NCBI GenBank assembly: GCA_013365325.1
Contig: JABVXV010000552.1
Coordinates: 1 to 27,146, forward strand
Source: Dipetalonema caudispina
Lineage: Eukaryota > Nematoda > Chromadorea > Rhabditida > Onchocercidae
Direction of reading: 5' to 3'
Length of the DNA: 27,146 nt
Shown: positions 1-9,609 of the stretch, in pieces
Layout: every line of letters starts with the position of its first letter
Numbering within the stretch: position 1 is the stretch's first letter
Made by a program: the position numbers and the translations under genes
The notes under the pieces: generated by a model
Seen by the model: the letters and a program-made list of their open reading frames with translations, nothing else
The model's database searches: none
What the model was told of the DNA's origin: nothing

Positions 1-40
1 CGCTGTGGATAACGTCAGCTTCCTCCACACATGACAGATT
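1..40 (-). CDS. Possible exon edge of a gene leaving the left side
   Basis: Read on the minus strand, a pyrimidine run ending in TTTTTTTCAG is followed from position 40 by sequence that stays open in two frames, one reading NLSCVEEADVIHS. The local base composition is also less AT-rich than its surroundings. This fits the start of an internal exon whose gene continues off the left edge. No family can be assigned from about 13 residues, and the acceptor could be chance in so T-rich a background. Confidence 0.2.
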
Positions 41-99
41 CTGAAAAAAAGTAGCCGAATAGCGACGGGTGAAGGCGCAGCTGATGGAGAATAACAAAA

Positions 100-338
100 A
101 GAAAATTGAAGGATGTACCTCCGAAGAATGAAATTGATTTCAAAAGTTTCTCAAATTGCTTTAAAAAGACAAAAACAGAATATATGGCAACGATGACCAC
201 AGTTTGTGCTCTTTCTTTGATTGTTGGAAAAAGAATGCAATGCAATGTTACCGCTTGTTTTACTTAATCCAAAAAAATTTTCCCTCTGCCATTGAAAGGA
301 ATGGATTCAATAAACTATAAGCAATCAGTTGTAATCCT
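100..338. repeat. Tandem duplication unit A, upstream segment
   Basis: This stretch is clearly similar to 1205-1444, in the same orientation and order. Shared landmarks are GCTTTAAAAAGAC, CTCTTTCTTTGATTG, ACCGCTTGTTTTAC and AATAAACTATAAGCAATCAG. The identity covers non-coding sequence upstream of the receptor pseudo-exon. It therefore marks a tandem duplication of roughly 1.1 kb rather than a conserved coding exon. Confidence 0.75.
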
Positions 339-344
339 TTCAAT

Positions 345-815
345 ATAAACCATAAGCAACATTGACATTTTAGGGATTGAAACTTCTAACCAACTTACTT
401 TGCATAGTAAATTCAATGAAGCAAAAAAAAACGTTTCCGGAGAGTATTGTCGATGAACAAAATGCCGTTCTTACTGTTTTAATGAACTTCTGATTTTACC
501 TATAAACTGCCGGGAAGAAAGCAGACAGATAGTTTCGATATAAGAGACGAATAAAATATGGTAAAAAATGTGTTGCAGCTGGTTACAAAATACATTGCTT
601 TCTCTATTCTGTACGGTATTATTAGCAACGTAACAACGGCAATCGTTTTGTATGATTCATCCTTATCACATCACAAAAATTATTGTTTGCAGCTTCTTGA
701 ACTTTATACAACAAGTGACCTATGCCTTGCTTGTAATGAAAAGTAATGACCAAAGCACTTCTGATGACAGGTTTTTTTCTTATCTCATTCGTCATTCATT
801 TATTGTCATTTATTG
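345..815 (+). pseudogene. Decayed first exon of a chemoreceptor paralogue
   Basis: The segment aligns by eye with 2345-2825, the leader and first exon of the intact receptor downstream. Shared blocks include ACATTTTAGGGA, TTTCCGGAGA, TGTCGATGAACAAAAT, TGCCGGGAAGAAA and ATAAGAGACGAATA. The copy is broken. The ATG-led frame at 454 meets a stop after nine codons, a second stop follows the IRDE equivalent, and the rest is split over two frames. One frame gives LYGIISNVTTAIV, matching LYGIVSNILLTIV; the other gives SFLNFIQQVT, matching NFLNFIIQVT. The splice donor GATG|GTAGGT of the intact gene reads GATGACAGG here, so it is lost. No downstream exons were found. It is a nonfunctional relic of a tandem duplication. 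Confidence 0.8.
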
Positions 816-934
816 GGAAGGTGCATATAATTTAAAATTTGTAGGTAATAATCTTTGTTACTGAATAAAATTAAATTTTATTTCTTTTACTGATATGCAA
901 TGGTTATATTATGACGTCACTCGTAGTGAAGTTG

Positions 935-1085
935 TGCATTAACATTTTACGCATTATTCAGTCATTGATATTACGCAAGTAGTCAGAGTTACACATTGTT
1001 AAATGAAAGCTTCACTAATTTATTCACAAGAATGAACCAAGGAGGAGATCAAAGTGCTTTCTTTTGCTAAACAGTTTCTCATTAA
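935..1085. repeat. Tandem duplication unit A, downstream segment
   Basis: This stretch resembles 1955-2085 in the same orientation. Both contain an ACATTTTAC-like or GCATTTTAC-like motif, then TTGTTAA(A/G)TG, then TTATAAGAATGAGCCAA or its close variant TTCACAAGAATGAACCAA, then AGGAGATCAAAG or AGGAGATTAAAG. Together with the upstream pair it shows that a block of about 1.0-1.1 kb was duplicated head to tail. No coding function is visible. Confidence 0.65.
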
Positions 1086-1204
1086 GTAAATATTTGCATA
1101 TATTTCAATATATAATAAAACATGAATTTAATTATCGTATCCTTCGTTTCATACCCTGCAAACAATCTTGAAGTGGTCAAATTTAATTGAATTTGATTGC
1201 TTGA

Positions 1205-1444
1205 GAATTAGATGTAATAAAAAAGAAATTGCAAAGCATTTCAAATCTCAAAAATTTTTGAAAATGCTTTAAAAAGACTAAAACAAAGTATATGTCAACG
1301 ATAACCAAGTTTATGCTCTTTCTTTGATTGCGGGAAAAAGAACGCAATGCGATACTACCGCTTGTTTTACCTAATCCCAAAATATTTTTCCCTTGCCATT
1401 AAAAGGATTGACTTCAATAAACTATAAGCAATCAGTTCGAATGG
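1205..1444. repeat. Tandem duplication unit B, upstream segment
   Basis: This is the second copy of the sequence at 100-338, diverged by many substitutions and small indels but collinear with it. In unit A the copy leads into a recognisable receptor pseudo-exon. Here the following 500 bp has lost almost all resemblance, so this unit is more eroded or was only partly duplicated. Confidence 0.75.
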
Positions 1445-1954
1445 GACAAAGATGAATGCACGATTCTAATGACAGTTACTTTCCATTGTGAAGATATCAA
1501 CCTTCAGAATTTAAGTTTCTTTAGAAATCCTCTCATGAAATTTAATTATGTTTGCTGTGAGCAATCATTGCTTTATATTGTTGTCTTACTGTTTTAATGG
1601 TTTAGGATTATCTATTTGCTTAATTATCCCTTTATTATTTTATTTCACTTTAGTATCTGTTAACCATTTTAGCTTTTTACTTCCATACTTCTCATCTAAT
1701 TTAATTGTGAATTCACTCTACCAAAAATCAATACGCATTGTATTGTTCATTTTCAGCGAAATTCCGCAAAATAAGGTGACATAACATCAAAAATTCCTGA
1801 AAGACACTGATTAAGAAATTAACTATAATGTTTCATTGAAAAACATATTGCGAAAGACGGAAGAAACATTTTACATTGTCTCAATGTTATTTGTAATGAG
1901 TTAGATTTCACATTATCTATAAGTATCTTTATGATATTGTTGGTAATGGAGGTG
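1445..1954. other. Eroded interior of duplication unit B
   Basis: By position this stretch should hold the first receptor exon of unit B. The only residual match I see is TCTTACTGTTTTAATG near 1582-1597, shared with unit A around 470. The open frame at 1548-1784 is hydrophobic (FNGLGLSICLIIPLLFYF) but has no convincing receptor motif. I see no intact gene here. Confidence 0.4.
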
Positions 1955-2085
1955 TGCTTTAGCATTTTACACATTGTTTAATTATTTATATTATCTAAGC
2001 AGGACAGAATTGTATGTTGTTAAGTGGAAACTTTATAGCATATTTATAAGAATGAGCCAAACAGGAGATTAAAGTATGTGCTTGA
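1955..2085. repeat. Tandem duplication unit B, downstream segment
   Basis: This is the second copy of the 935-1085 segment, in the same orientation. The sequence from here to about 2340 is AT-rich and without a recognisable gene. It then joins the leader of the intact receptor gene, which resembles 345-440 in unit A. Confidence 0.65.
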
Positions 2086-2438
2086 AAAACGTTACGCTCA
2101 TTTCTTTCTTGCATTGGTAAATTCAGTAGTAATTTCAAGCTCATAAAGTAATAAAATTAACCCGTTTCAAGATTCTTATTCAGTGCAAATTTTCAATAAA
2201 TCTAAATTTCTCTTCCTTAGATTTAGGATTAAAAATGAGAAAGTGTGTTAGACTGCTCTTAGCAGTTTTGATGAATATAGCATAAAAATAAGAATTTAAT
2301 TTCGCAAATTCATTGCATTTTTTGTCTTGCAATTCGAGCTCAAAGTATTTTGCAACATTAACATTTTAGGGACTGAGAGACTTACTTTGTAAAATTAATT
2401 CAGTGAGACCGAATCAGAGTTTCCGGAGAATTCTGTCG

Positions 2439-4474
2439 ATGAACAAAATTATAACTCGTTCTTACTGTATTATTGCATTACTTCTGATATTACCTTTAAA
2501 ATGCCGGGAAGAAAATACAACAGATATTTTCGACATAAGAGACGAATATAATGCTGTAAAAAAATATGTGGCAGTTATACTGTTTTCTGTGTTCTTGCTC
2601 TACGGTATTGTTAGTAATATACTGTTAACGATCGTATTCTGTAGTCGGAACAATCCTTACAATAGCGCATTCGTCCTTATTGCAATCCAAATTATTGTTG
2701 CCAACTTTTTGAATTTTATCATACAAGTGACCATTGTCTTACCTGATATGTTAAAAAGCAAAAGTTCTGATGGTAGGTCCTTTTCATCCTTTTCATCATG
2801 TTATTCGGTTATTATCATTTAGGAAACTCCAAACACGTAGAAATAACCAGTAATAATCCATTAACTATGACATACACTATTAATAAATATAGTTGAATTG
2901 AATTTATTTCATGAACAAGCGGTAGATGATTTTTGCATTATTCAACTAAGTAATTATATTTTAGCATATGAGATAACATGGATTCACAAAATATTTGCTC
3001 CTATGAATACGTTTTCATTTTTCGCTACAGTGCATTTTACATTTCTGTTGACGGTGAATCGCCTTGTGGTTATATGTTTGCCGAAATTTAATACTTTTTT
3101 CGAATCAGTAAAATTATATTTTCTCCTCGCTTTCATATGGTTTTCAGTTCTCGGTATGATTCATTAATCTTCTTATGCAATCTTAAAATAATCAGTGATT
3201 TCAAGAGAGTCTAAAGAGACTTTTCTGCTCACTCAATGTTACACAAACGACAGTTGCACATCCACGTCTGTACCTAAGAGTTTTTTGAAAAATCACTCAA
3301 ACCTAAGCAAATAACTTGAATAAAATTATTAAAGCTTAATTACTTTGTGCTATTCATCATAGTGTTATTAATGGACCGTTGACGGTCCTGTAAAAACGCG
3401 GGTGCATCAGTGCTTACCATTTAATCTCAGCATTTATAAGAAGTTATCGACACTTCAAGTTCATCAAACAACTTTTCAGCGATAACACTCATAGAATTTC
3501 ATTTCTGCTTCAAAACATTCAAGGTATCGAATTTGAAATGGTCCATGATTTGTACCAAAAGAACACCAGAAAGTGGAGCAGTTTTTCTAAAGTTCGCTTT
3601 TTTTTAAGTTTAAAGTTTGATTTTTCGAAGAAGGATAACATTAGATGAATTCCACTCTATATGCTATAAGAATTTAAAACCAATTTTGTTAATCCGAGGT
3701 ACACTTTTCAATTTTCGTTTTGTTGAAGAAATTAATATTCATCAGTTACGGATTCATCTGTAGAGCTATTCTGTTATTTCTATTCAGAATGCGTTATATG
3801 TGGACATTAACGTTACCCATAGCGATGTTCACAATGTATATTCCAATATTCTACAGCATACGTCGCAAACGAAATACTGTTTCGGGGTTACGCGCAGCAA
3901 GCGGTAATATTACGTTGGGTTTTTGTTTCATGCAATCAAAGAGAAAGCGCAAGCTATGCGCTTTTGTGGCAAATATTCTTTTTGAGTCCTTTTAAAAAAT
4001 TTTTAGAAATTTTGGGCTTCTGAAATTATTTACAATTTTTTTCATTTTCTTATTTCATTTAATTCTTAAGTAAGGTAATTAAATATAGGTTTCAGAATGT
4101 TTGCAGGATGTGAAGCGAAAAATACGGTAAGAAGTGGTGAATATGAACGATCGATGTTAATTCAAGCGGTATCGGTTTGTGGTGCAATAGAAATTCAAGT
4201 TATCTGTTTCAATTTCCTACTGAAATATGCCGTTAAACTTGGCGGAAAAGAAGTTGAAATTCCCATCAATATCTTCGTCAATTGCTACGTGATTTTGACT
4301 GGTACTATTCTGCCTACTGCTAATTTAGTGTTTTTCAAACGATTCCGTAATAGCGCAAAACGGGAAGTTCTGGGATTGTTATCCAAATTTAAGAACACAA
4401 ACATGTCATTTGCTGCAACACAAACTATTTCAATGACTATGAGTAAAATTCAGCCAATTTCTCATATACGATAA
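2439..4474 (+). CDS. Nematode-type serpentine (7TM) chemoreceptor, apparently intact
   Basis: Exons supported by reading frame and splice phase are 2439-2772, 2893-3153, about 3196-3269, about 3746 (or 3764 or 3788) to 3903, and 4107-4474 with a TAA stop. I chose the ATG at 2439. The frame is also open from 2403, but that codon is GTG. Residues 1-21 look like a signal peptide, followed by a short ectodomain with an NTT glycosylation site at N26. TM1 contains LLYGIVSNILLTIV and TM2 NFLNFIIQVTIVLP. TM3 ends in the NRL motif within TVNRLVVICLP, the place of the DRY motif. TM4 is around LAFIWFSVL. The third exon adds a cysteine-containing loop (TQCYTNDSC). TM5 is LPIAMFTMYIPIFYSIRRKR, and the last exon holds TM6 and TM7 (GTILPTANLVFFKRFR). 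The overall plan and the NRL motif recall srx-like nematode receptors, but the subfamily is not certain. The exon 3-4 junction is unresolved: exon 4 needs two carried bases, and the only matching donor (GTCTGT) is weak. A small exon may be missing between 3270 and 3745. Function inferred: a cell-surface receptor in sensory neurons. Confidence 0.72.
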
Positions 4475-5149
4475 ACACAGCTATATTCAGTTTCTATGTA
4501 ACAACTGCCAGTGCAATATGTATTTTTGTAAACGTGAAATGAATTTGTTGTCCGAAATTAAGGATTCTGGTATCATCCACTTCAGGAGCTCTGACTAAAA
4601 GTTCATCCGATTTTCACAAGCATGCTAATGCAGTCATATTCGATTTTTTTACAGTATTTAAATTTAACACTTCTCAAATCATTGAGTTAACATTTCTTTC
4701 ATCTGACGATCAAAATAAACCAAATTTCTTCGTATACTTAATAAAGTCAACCAAACTATGTAACAGTTATTACAATACAATTTGTCGTGTAATACAAATT
4801 TAACATTTATCAGTAATTGTAATTAGCGAATGTGTTAATCCATTATTCATTTTTGTGCATTCATTCTTCTCATTTCATAAAAATATTCTTATTAATATGT
4901 AATTACAGCTAGCTCTTGTTAACTAATGAAATTTGAATGTCATCGTATGAAGTTTTAATTTTGCAATAAAAAACTTTTCGGAAAGATTTAACTCTCTCAC
5001 TCTTTCTGAATTTTTACTAATATTTATCTGATAGTCATTTAGATCATAGTATTTCAAAAATTTTCGAATATTTCTATTGAGTTAAGCTAAACAAATCCGT
5101 ATTTTATTTCTAGTAATTTCCCTATCTTTTATTTATCGAAATATAAGCA

Positions 5150-5366
5150 TAAATGTAAACAAACAAATAAATAAATAAGTGAATAAGCATAAATATAAAT
5201 ATAAATATAAATGTAAATATAAATATAAATATAAATACATATAAATATAAATATTAATATAAATATAAATATGAATATAAATATAAATATAAATATAGAC
5301 AAATAAATAAATGTAAACACAATTATAAATGCAAACAAATAAATAAATAACTATATATATATATAT
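5150..5366. repeat. ATAAAT hexanucleotide minisatellite with TA tract
   Basis: Tandem ATAAAT/TATAAA units with occasional variants (ATGTAA, ATACAT, AAATAA) run through this stretch and end in an alternating TATATA tract near 5352-5366. The minus-strand frame through it gives only Ile/Phe/Tyr repeats and is not a gene. The array lies in the convergent intergenic spacer. Confidence 0.9.
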
Positions 5367-5444
5367 AAAACTATTATAATGAATTTGTATAAGTTTATTT
5401 GCAGACCAATGTCATTTTATCCCTTTAAAAATCCCATCTGTAAT

Positions 5445-5462
5445 TTTATTATCCTTTTTATT
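5445..5462 (-). promoter_or_regulatory. Candidate polyadenylation signals of GIPC
   Basis: Two AATAAA hexamers (minus strand) occur at 5457-5462 and 5445-5450, shortly after the GIPC stop codon at 5527-5529. Position and motif fit, but AATAAA is frequent by chance in this AT-rich sequence. Confidence 0.45.
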
Positions 5463-5526
5463 CTTTAATCAATTTTAACTTCGTTTTTTAAGCATTGTTC
5501 AGTAGGTCAGCAGTTATAGCTATATT

Positions 5527-8500
5527 TCAGTGTTTTTGTTCATCAAGCAATAATTCTTCATCAGTAGCAGTATTTTTCACAGGCATGTCAACTTTTCCAA
5601 GGCGATCATTTCTGTAATCATCCACCATACCCCATAGATCAAAATATAGTTCTGTTGGAAAATCGAAATCGTTTATGTCTGACTGAAAAAAAAAAAAACA
5701 AAACGGAGCAAATATTTCTGTTTTCCATCGTGCAAACTTTGAGATTAATTAATTGATTAAAGTTGTAAGTAAAGAAGATTTAAAAGAGATTTCGAAAAAA
5801 GAAATTGAAATTAAATCCATGAAAAATCTAACTATTTTAATAATGTGAAAGCCTTCATAATTAATTTCAATCCATAGTGAAAAAAAAATCTTAACCGCTT
5901 CAAATCGATCAAATTTGCAAGTTGAATTAAATTAACCATCTTCACACAATGTAATGCAATATAATGCAATGTAACATACGTTGAAATTTATCAGCTTCTT
6001 ATTAGTTTAAGTAATGTCAACCGTTTGCTATTATTTTATATAATAATAAATATTATAAACTAGGAAATCAATAAATAAATATCTCTTAAAAGAGTCAAAA
6101 ATCATTCGAAAATTTTCATTACCTTCTTCAAAACATTTTTAAGATCAGTGAAATTTTTGCAAGATGAAATCATTTCCCATATTGTTTGTGCTAAATCGTT
6201 ATCATGAAAACCGAAATATGAATCAAATATATCATTCATCTTATTAATTACCAAAGCATTTGGCATTTCCTGTATAAATACATCAAATAAATAAAATCGA
6301 CTAATTGAACTTTCAAAATATATTTATCTCTTAGTTAACTCATAAATAATATAAAATATCTAGAAAGTTTCCGCTTGATAGGTTCAACAAACAAGTACAT
6401 CAAATTTGAACATTTAATGCTACCTGTATAACAACCGTTCCATCAGCTTTAAATCGTATTGTTTCATTTGCACCTAAAATTGATCGCATACGTTTTGGTA
6501 TATTGTAGGAAGCTATAAAATTAAACCCTGTCCGTTTTGGCTCAACCAATCGCATTGTAAATCTAGAAAATTATAAATTAAACTTATCTTTTAATACATT
6601 GATGAGAATAAACATGACAATAGAGTTGAATAGAATACATTCAGTTAAATTTTATTGGTGAATTTTAAATACGTTGGATCAAAAAGTAATACTGTTGTAA
6701 CAAAAAAAAAAAAAAAAAAAACTAAATTGTAGAAATTCTACCAAAATATTACTTTTAAAAATCATTACATCATATAATGTACTAGATTTTAATTTTGCAT
6801 AAAAGAGAGAAAAAAAAAAATTAGACATTAAAAGTTTAACTAACGTTGAACCAACAGGTAATATACGTAAACGTCGTGCAACATCGAAATGTTTTCGTCC
6901 AATCATACTTTCACCATTTATTTTTTCAATAAAATCACCAACCTAAAAATGATAACATTTCAGTCGTTTTTTTTTTCCCCATTTTTATTTTATTTTAACA
7001 TTGCAAAATTTAGAGAAAAAAGATGACGTACTGTTTATGACTTCAAAACAATTTATATTTTTTGTTTCATTCAAATTTATTCTCAATTGAGATGTTAATC
7101 GAAAGTACGATTTAGCTATTTACAACATTTTATTCTATGATATTAATTACATTACAATCAACTGTAATGTATGAATAGCCAAATTTCTTTTCATAGATTT
7201 AATATTAACGATGATGAATATTATTTTTGAATTCAAAAATCTAGTGGTAATTTAAGCGATGATAGATTGGAGAGTGTAATTTAATTTTTCTTTTTTCAAC
7301 ATATTTTCTAGAATTACAAACATTAGCAATTACCTCAAGTGCTGGTTTTGCCTTTGACGTTATGGTATCAGGAAGGATTCGTTTGATAAATGCTTTTCCA
7401 GCTCCATTATCTGTTATTGTCAAACCTAATGCTCTAAAAATCGATACTGTTACAAATAATATTTTGTTGATAGCTTAAATAACGAAATACTAAGCATGTG
7501 CTAATACTTATTGCTAATAATTGATTGACAAATTCCAAAATTTGAACATTTGGTATTGATTTTGAGATTTTTTTTTTTCGAAAAATTATTAAATATCGCT
7601 GAACGGAATAATAACATCATTTTTACACATAACATTTAGTAAAATGTTCTGCATTAATTATATTGGAAGAATCGATCTATAAAATTGTCACTGTTTTCAC
7701 TTCTCAGAAAACTACGTTCATAATAAATGTTGAAAGTAATGATATTTAAGGATATATTAGAATTGGAAAATCATGCCATAATAATATTTTATAATTAAGC
7801 AAAAATAAATTTAGAAAGGAAAGAATGGAAGATTGGAGGTGAGAAAAAAACGAAAAATTGTCTTCATAAAGAAAATGTTATCAGAAGTTCAAAATTGCAA
7901 ATTTCCTACTCTAATTAAGAATCTTTTTTATTTGTTGATTAATTTAATAAAAAATTTAAAATATTTAATCATTATAGATATCATACGGTTCGGTCTTGAT
8001 CAATGTTACTTCTTTTTTTTGTCCCGCAATATGTGCAAAAATGAAATCATTGATATTTATGTTTGAGCAAAGCAAAGCATCCATTGAAATTCGATGAGTA
8101 TTAACTGTACAAAATAATATATCATCCATATTTATCTCATCATAACAATTTGCTATCGCCTTAAGTTATGTATATTTTTGAAAAAATATTTCAACTTCAA
8201 ATTGTTAATAATTCTGTTATTTTTGCTTTTTTTTTTCAGTAAAAATTATCAAATTTAAATAATTGATTCAATCACATATATTAAATTAATAAATGAACTT
8301 AATCTATGAGTTTTCGTTTAATGTATAAACCATTTTTGTAATTATTTTATGTAATTACCAAATATGCAAACTATGTATATTTAAAATGTAGTTAAATTTT
8401 TATGTAAAAAATGATACAATAAATGTTATCAGATTAAGTTGGGATATTTTATTGCTAAAGAATGATATAAATTGTATGTTGTTATTAAAATCTAATACAA

Positions 8501-9609
8501 TAATTATGCCGTATAAGATTGCTTGAACGATGATGATATATTATGGTACCTGATAAAGTTGAATAAGGTTATTAAAACCACTAATGATACCAGTTGGACT
8601 ACCATGTGCTAATTGCACCTGGAATGTTAATTTAATGTCACCATTTGTAGCACATGTTTTAATTATGTTATCCGATTTCATTTCATTAAATTGTTCAGTA
8701 TTACTCTTCCGATCGTGTTGCTTCTGTTCCTGTTGTTGAAGTAGTATCTCATCTGTTGATCCTGAAATTATAAACAGTTACTGATGAAAATACGATAGCT
8801 TATTGAGCCTATCATATCATCAGCAAAAACCAGGAATAATAATAATTTTGACTCTTTTTAGCAATTCAAGTACATTTTAGGTTAACCAAACTTTTTTATA
8901 CAACCACTTACCATTTGACGAAATAGGTATTGAGTTCTGTTGTCGTCGTTGGTCGAATGATAATTTGACATTATTACTAGGATTACTGTTAGTGGATGTG
9001 TTAATCGGACTAGTTGGTGGCGCATTGGTAGTGCTGCCTAAGCGACCTTGCTTTTGTGCTAATCGACGACGCCATCGTCTTCCGCGATATATCGGTGGCA
9101 AACCTTTACGTGGTCCTCCTGATCGTTCCAACTGTTGCGCATGACGTTGCCATGAACGTGAACGACGTCGATCATATGGGACATTTATAGGATTTCGTCT
9201 GCAAAAATTTTACCTATTTATTGATCAGAAGTTGAAATGATCAATCGATACCATGAAATCTTTTTTTTTTGTTTCATATCATAAAATTTACAATCAATTT
9301 AAGGCTAATTAGACTACTGTAAGCTTATTTCATTTGAACACTGTACAGTTTCAGTTATAACAAATACATTCCGTTATATGTTAATTAATTTTTAATCCGA
9401 TTTTATCGCATAATTTTATTTAGACATTTCTGCAAATGAAATACTTACTGTGTATCCTCAGAGCTTCCTTCATAACCTGTACCAGAAGTTTGCCTGATTA
9501 TACTGATATTATCATTTCCACCACCACCACCACCACAACCGTTACCACTAGTGCTACAATTAACACTACGTAAAAGATTCTGTGATGCAACACGACCGCT
9601 TACTTCCAT
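5527..9609 (-). CDS. gipc: GIPC family PDZ adaptor protein, complete, nine exons
   Basis: Exons in gene order: 9449-9609, 8912-9198, 8550-8761, 7987-8159, 7334-7433, 6845-6942, 6424-6562, 6123-6269 and 5527-5682. All have GT-AG borders and matching phases, giving 1473 bp and 490 residues. After a low-complexity N-terminus, the GH1 region begins near residue 193 (QLAHGSPTG at 199-207) and runs through DFIFAH and GQKKEV to about 277. The PDZ domain covers roughly 279-350, with the family signature ALGLTITDNGAG, then KAFIKRI, VGDFIEKING and GRKHFDVARRL. The GH2 region covers about 391-470, with FDSYFGFHDNDLAQTIWEM and FDFPTELYFDLWG. GIPC proteins are cytoplasmic adaptors. The PDZ binds C-termini of receptors and of RGS-GAIP, and GH2 binds myosin VI to drive endocytic trafficking (family knowledge). 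Vertebrate GIPC1 is about 333 residues; the extra length here is an N-terminal extension of about 190 residues. It has six glycines in a row near residue 30 and a strongly basic stretch (YRGRRWRRRL). The start is the first in-frame ATG of exon 1 and is not proven. Confidence 0.95.

Larger units (their letters stand above)
4475..5526. other. Convergent intergenic region between receptor and GIPC
   Basis: This holds both 3' ends. On the plus strand, AATAAA motifs at 4714-4719, 4740-4745 and 4965-4970 could end the receptor mRNA. On the minus strand, AATAAA lies at 5457-5462 and 5445-5450, 65-85 bp past the GIPC stop. The middle is occupied by an ATAAAT repeat array. I see no gene. Confidence 0.6.

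Noticed and set aside
1548..1784. Hydrophobic plus-strand open frame that might be a receptor fragment
   Set aside because: No receptor motif or reliable alignment with the intact gene beyond a 16-base match; AT-rich DNA yields hydrophobic frames by chance.
5129..5338. Minus-strand open frame rich in Ile/Phe/Tyr
   Set aside because: It is entirely the ATAAAT repeat array.
7833..8066. Plus-strand open frame
   Set aside because: It is antisense to GIPC exon 7987-8159 and its intron; the minus strand carries the recognisable GH1 sequence.
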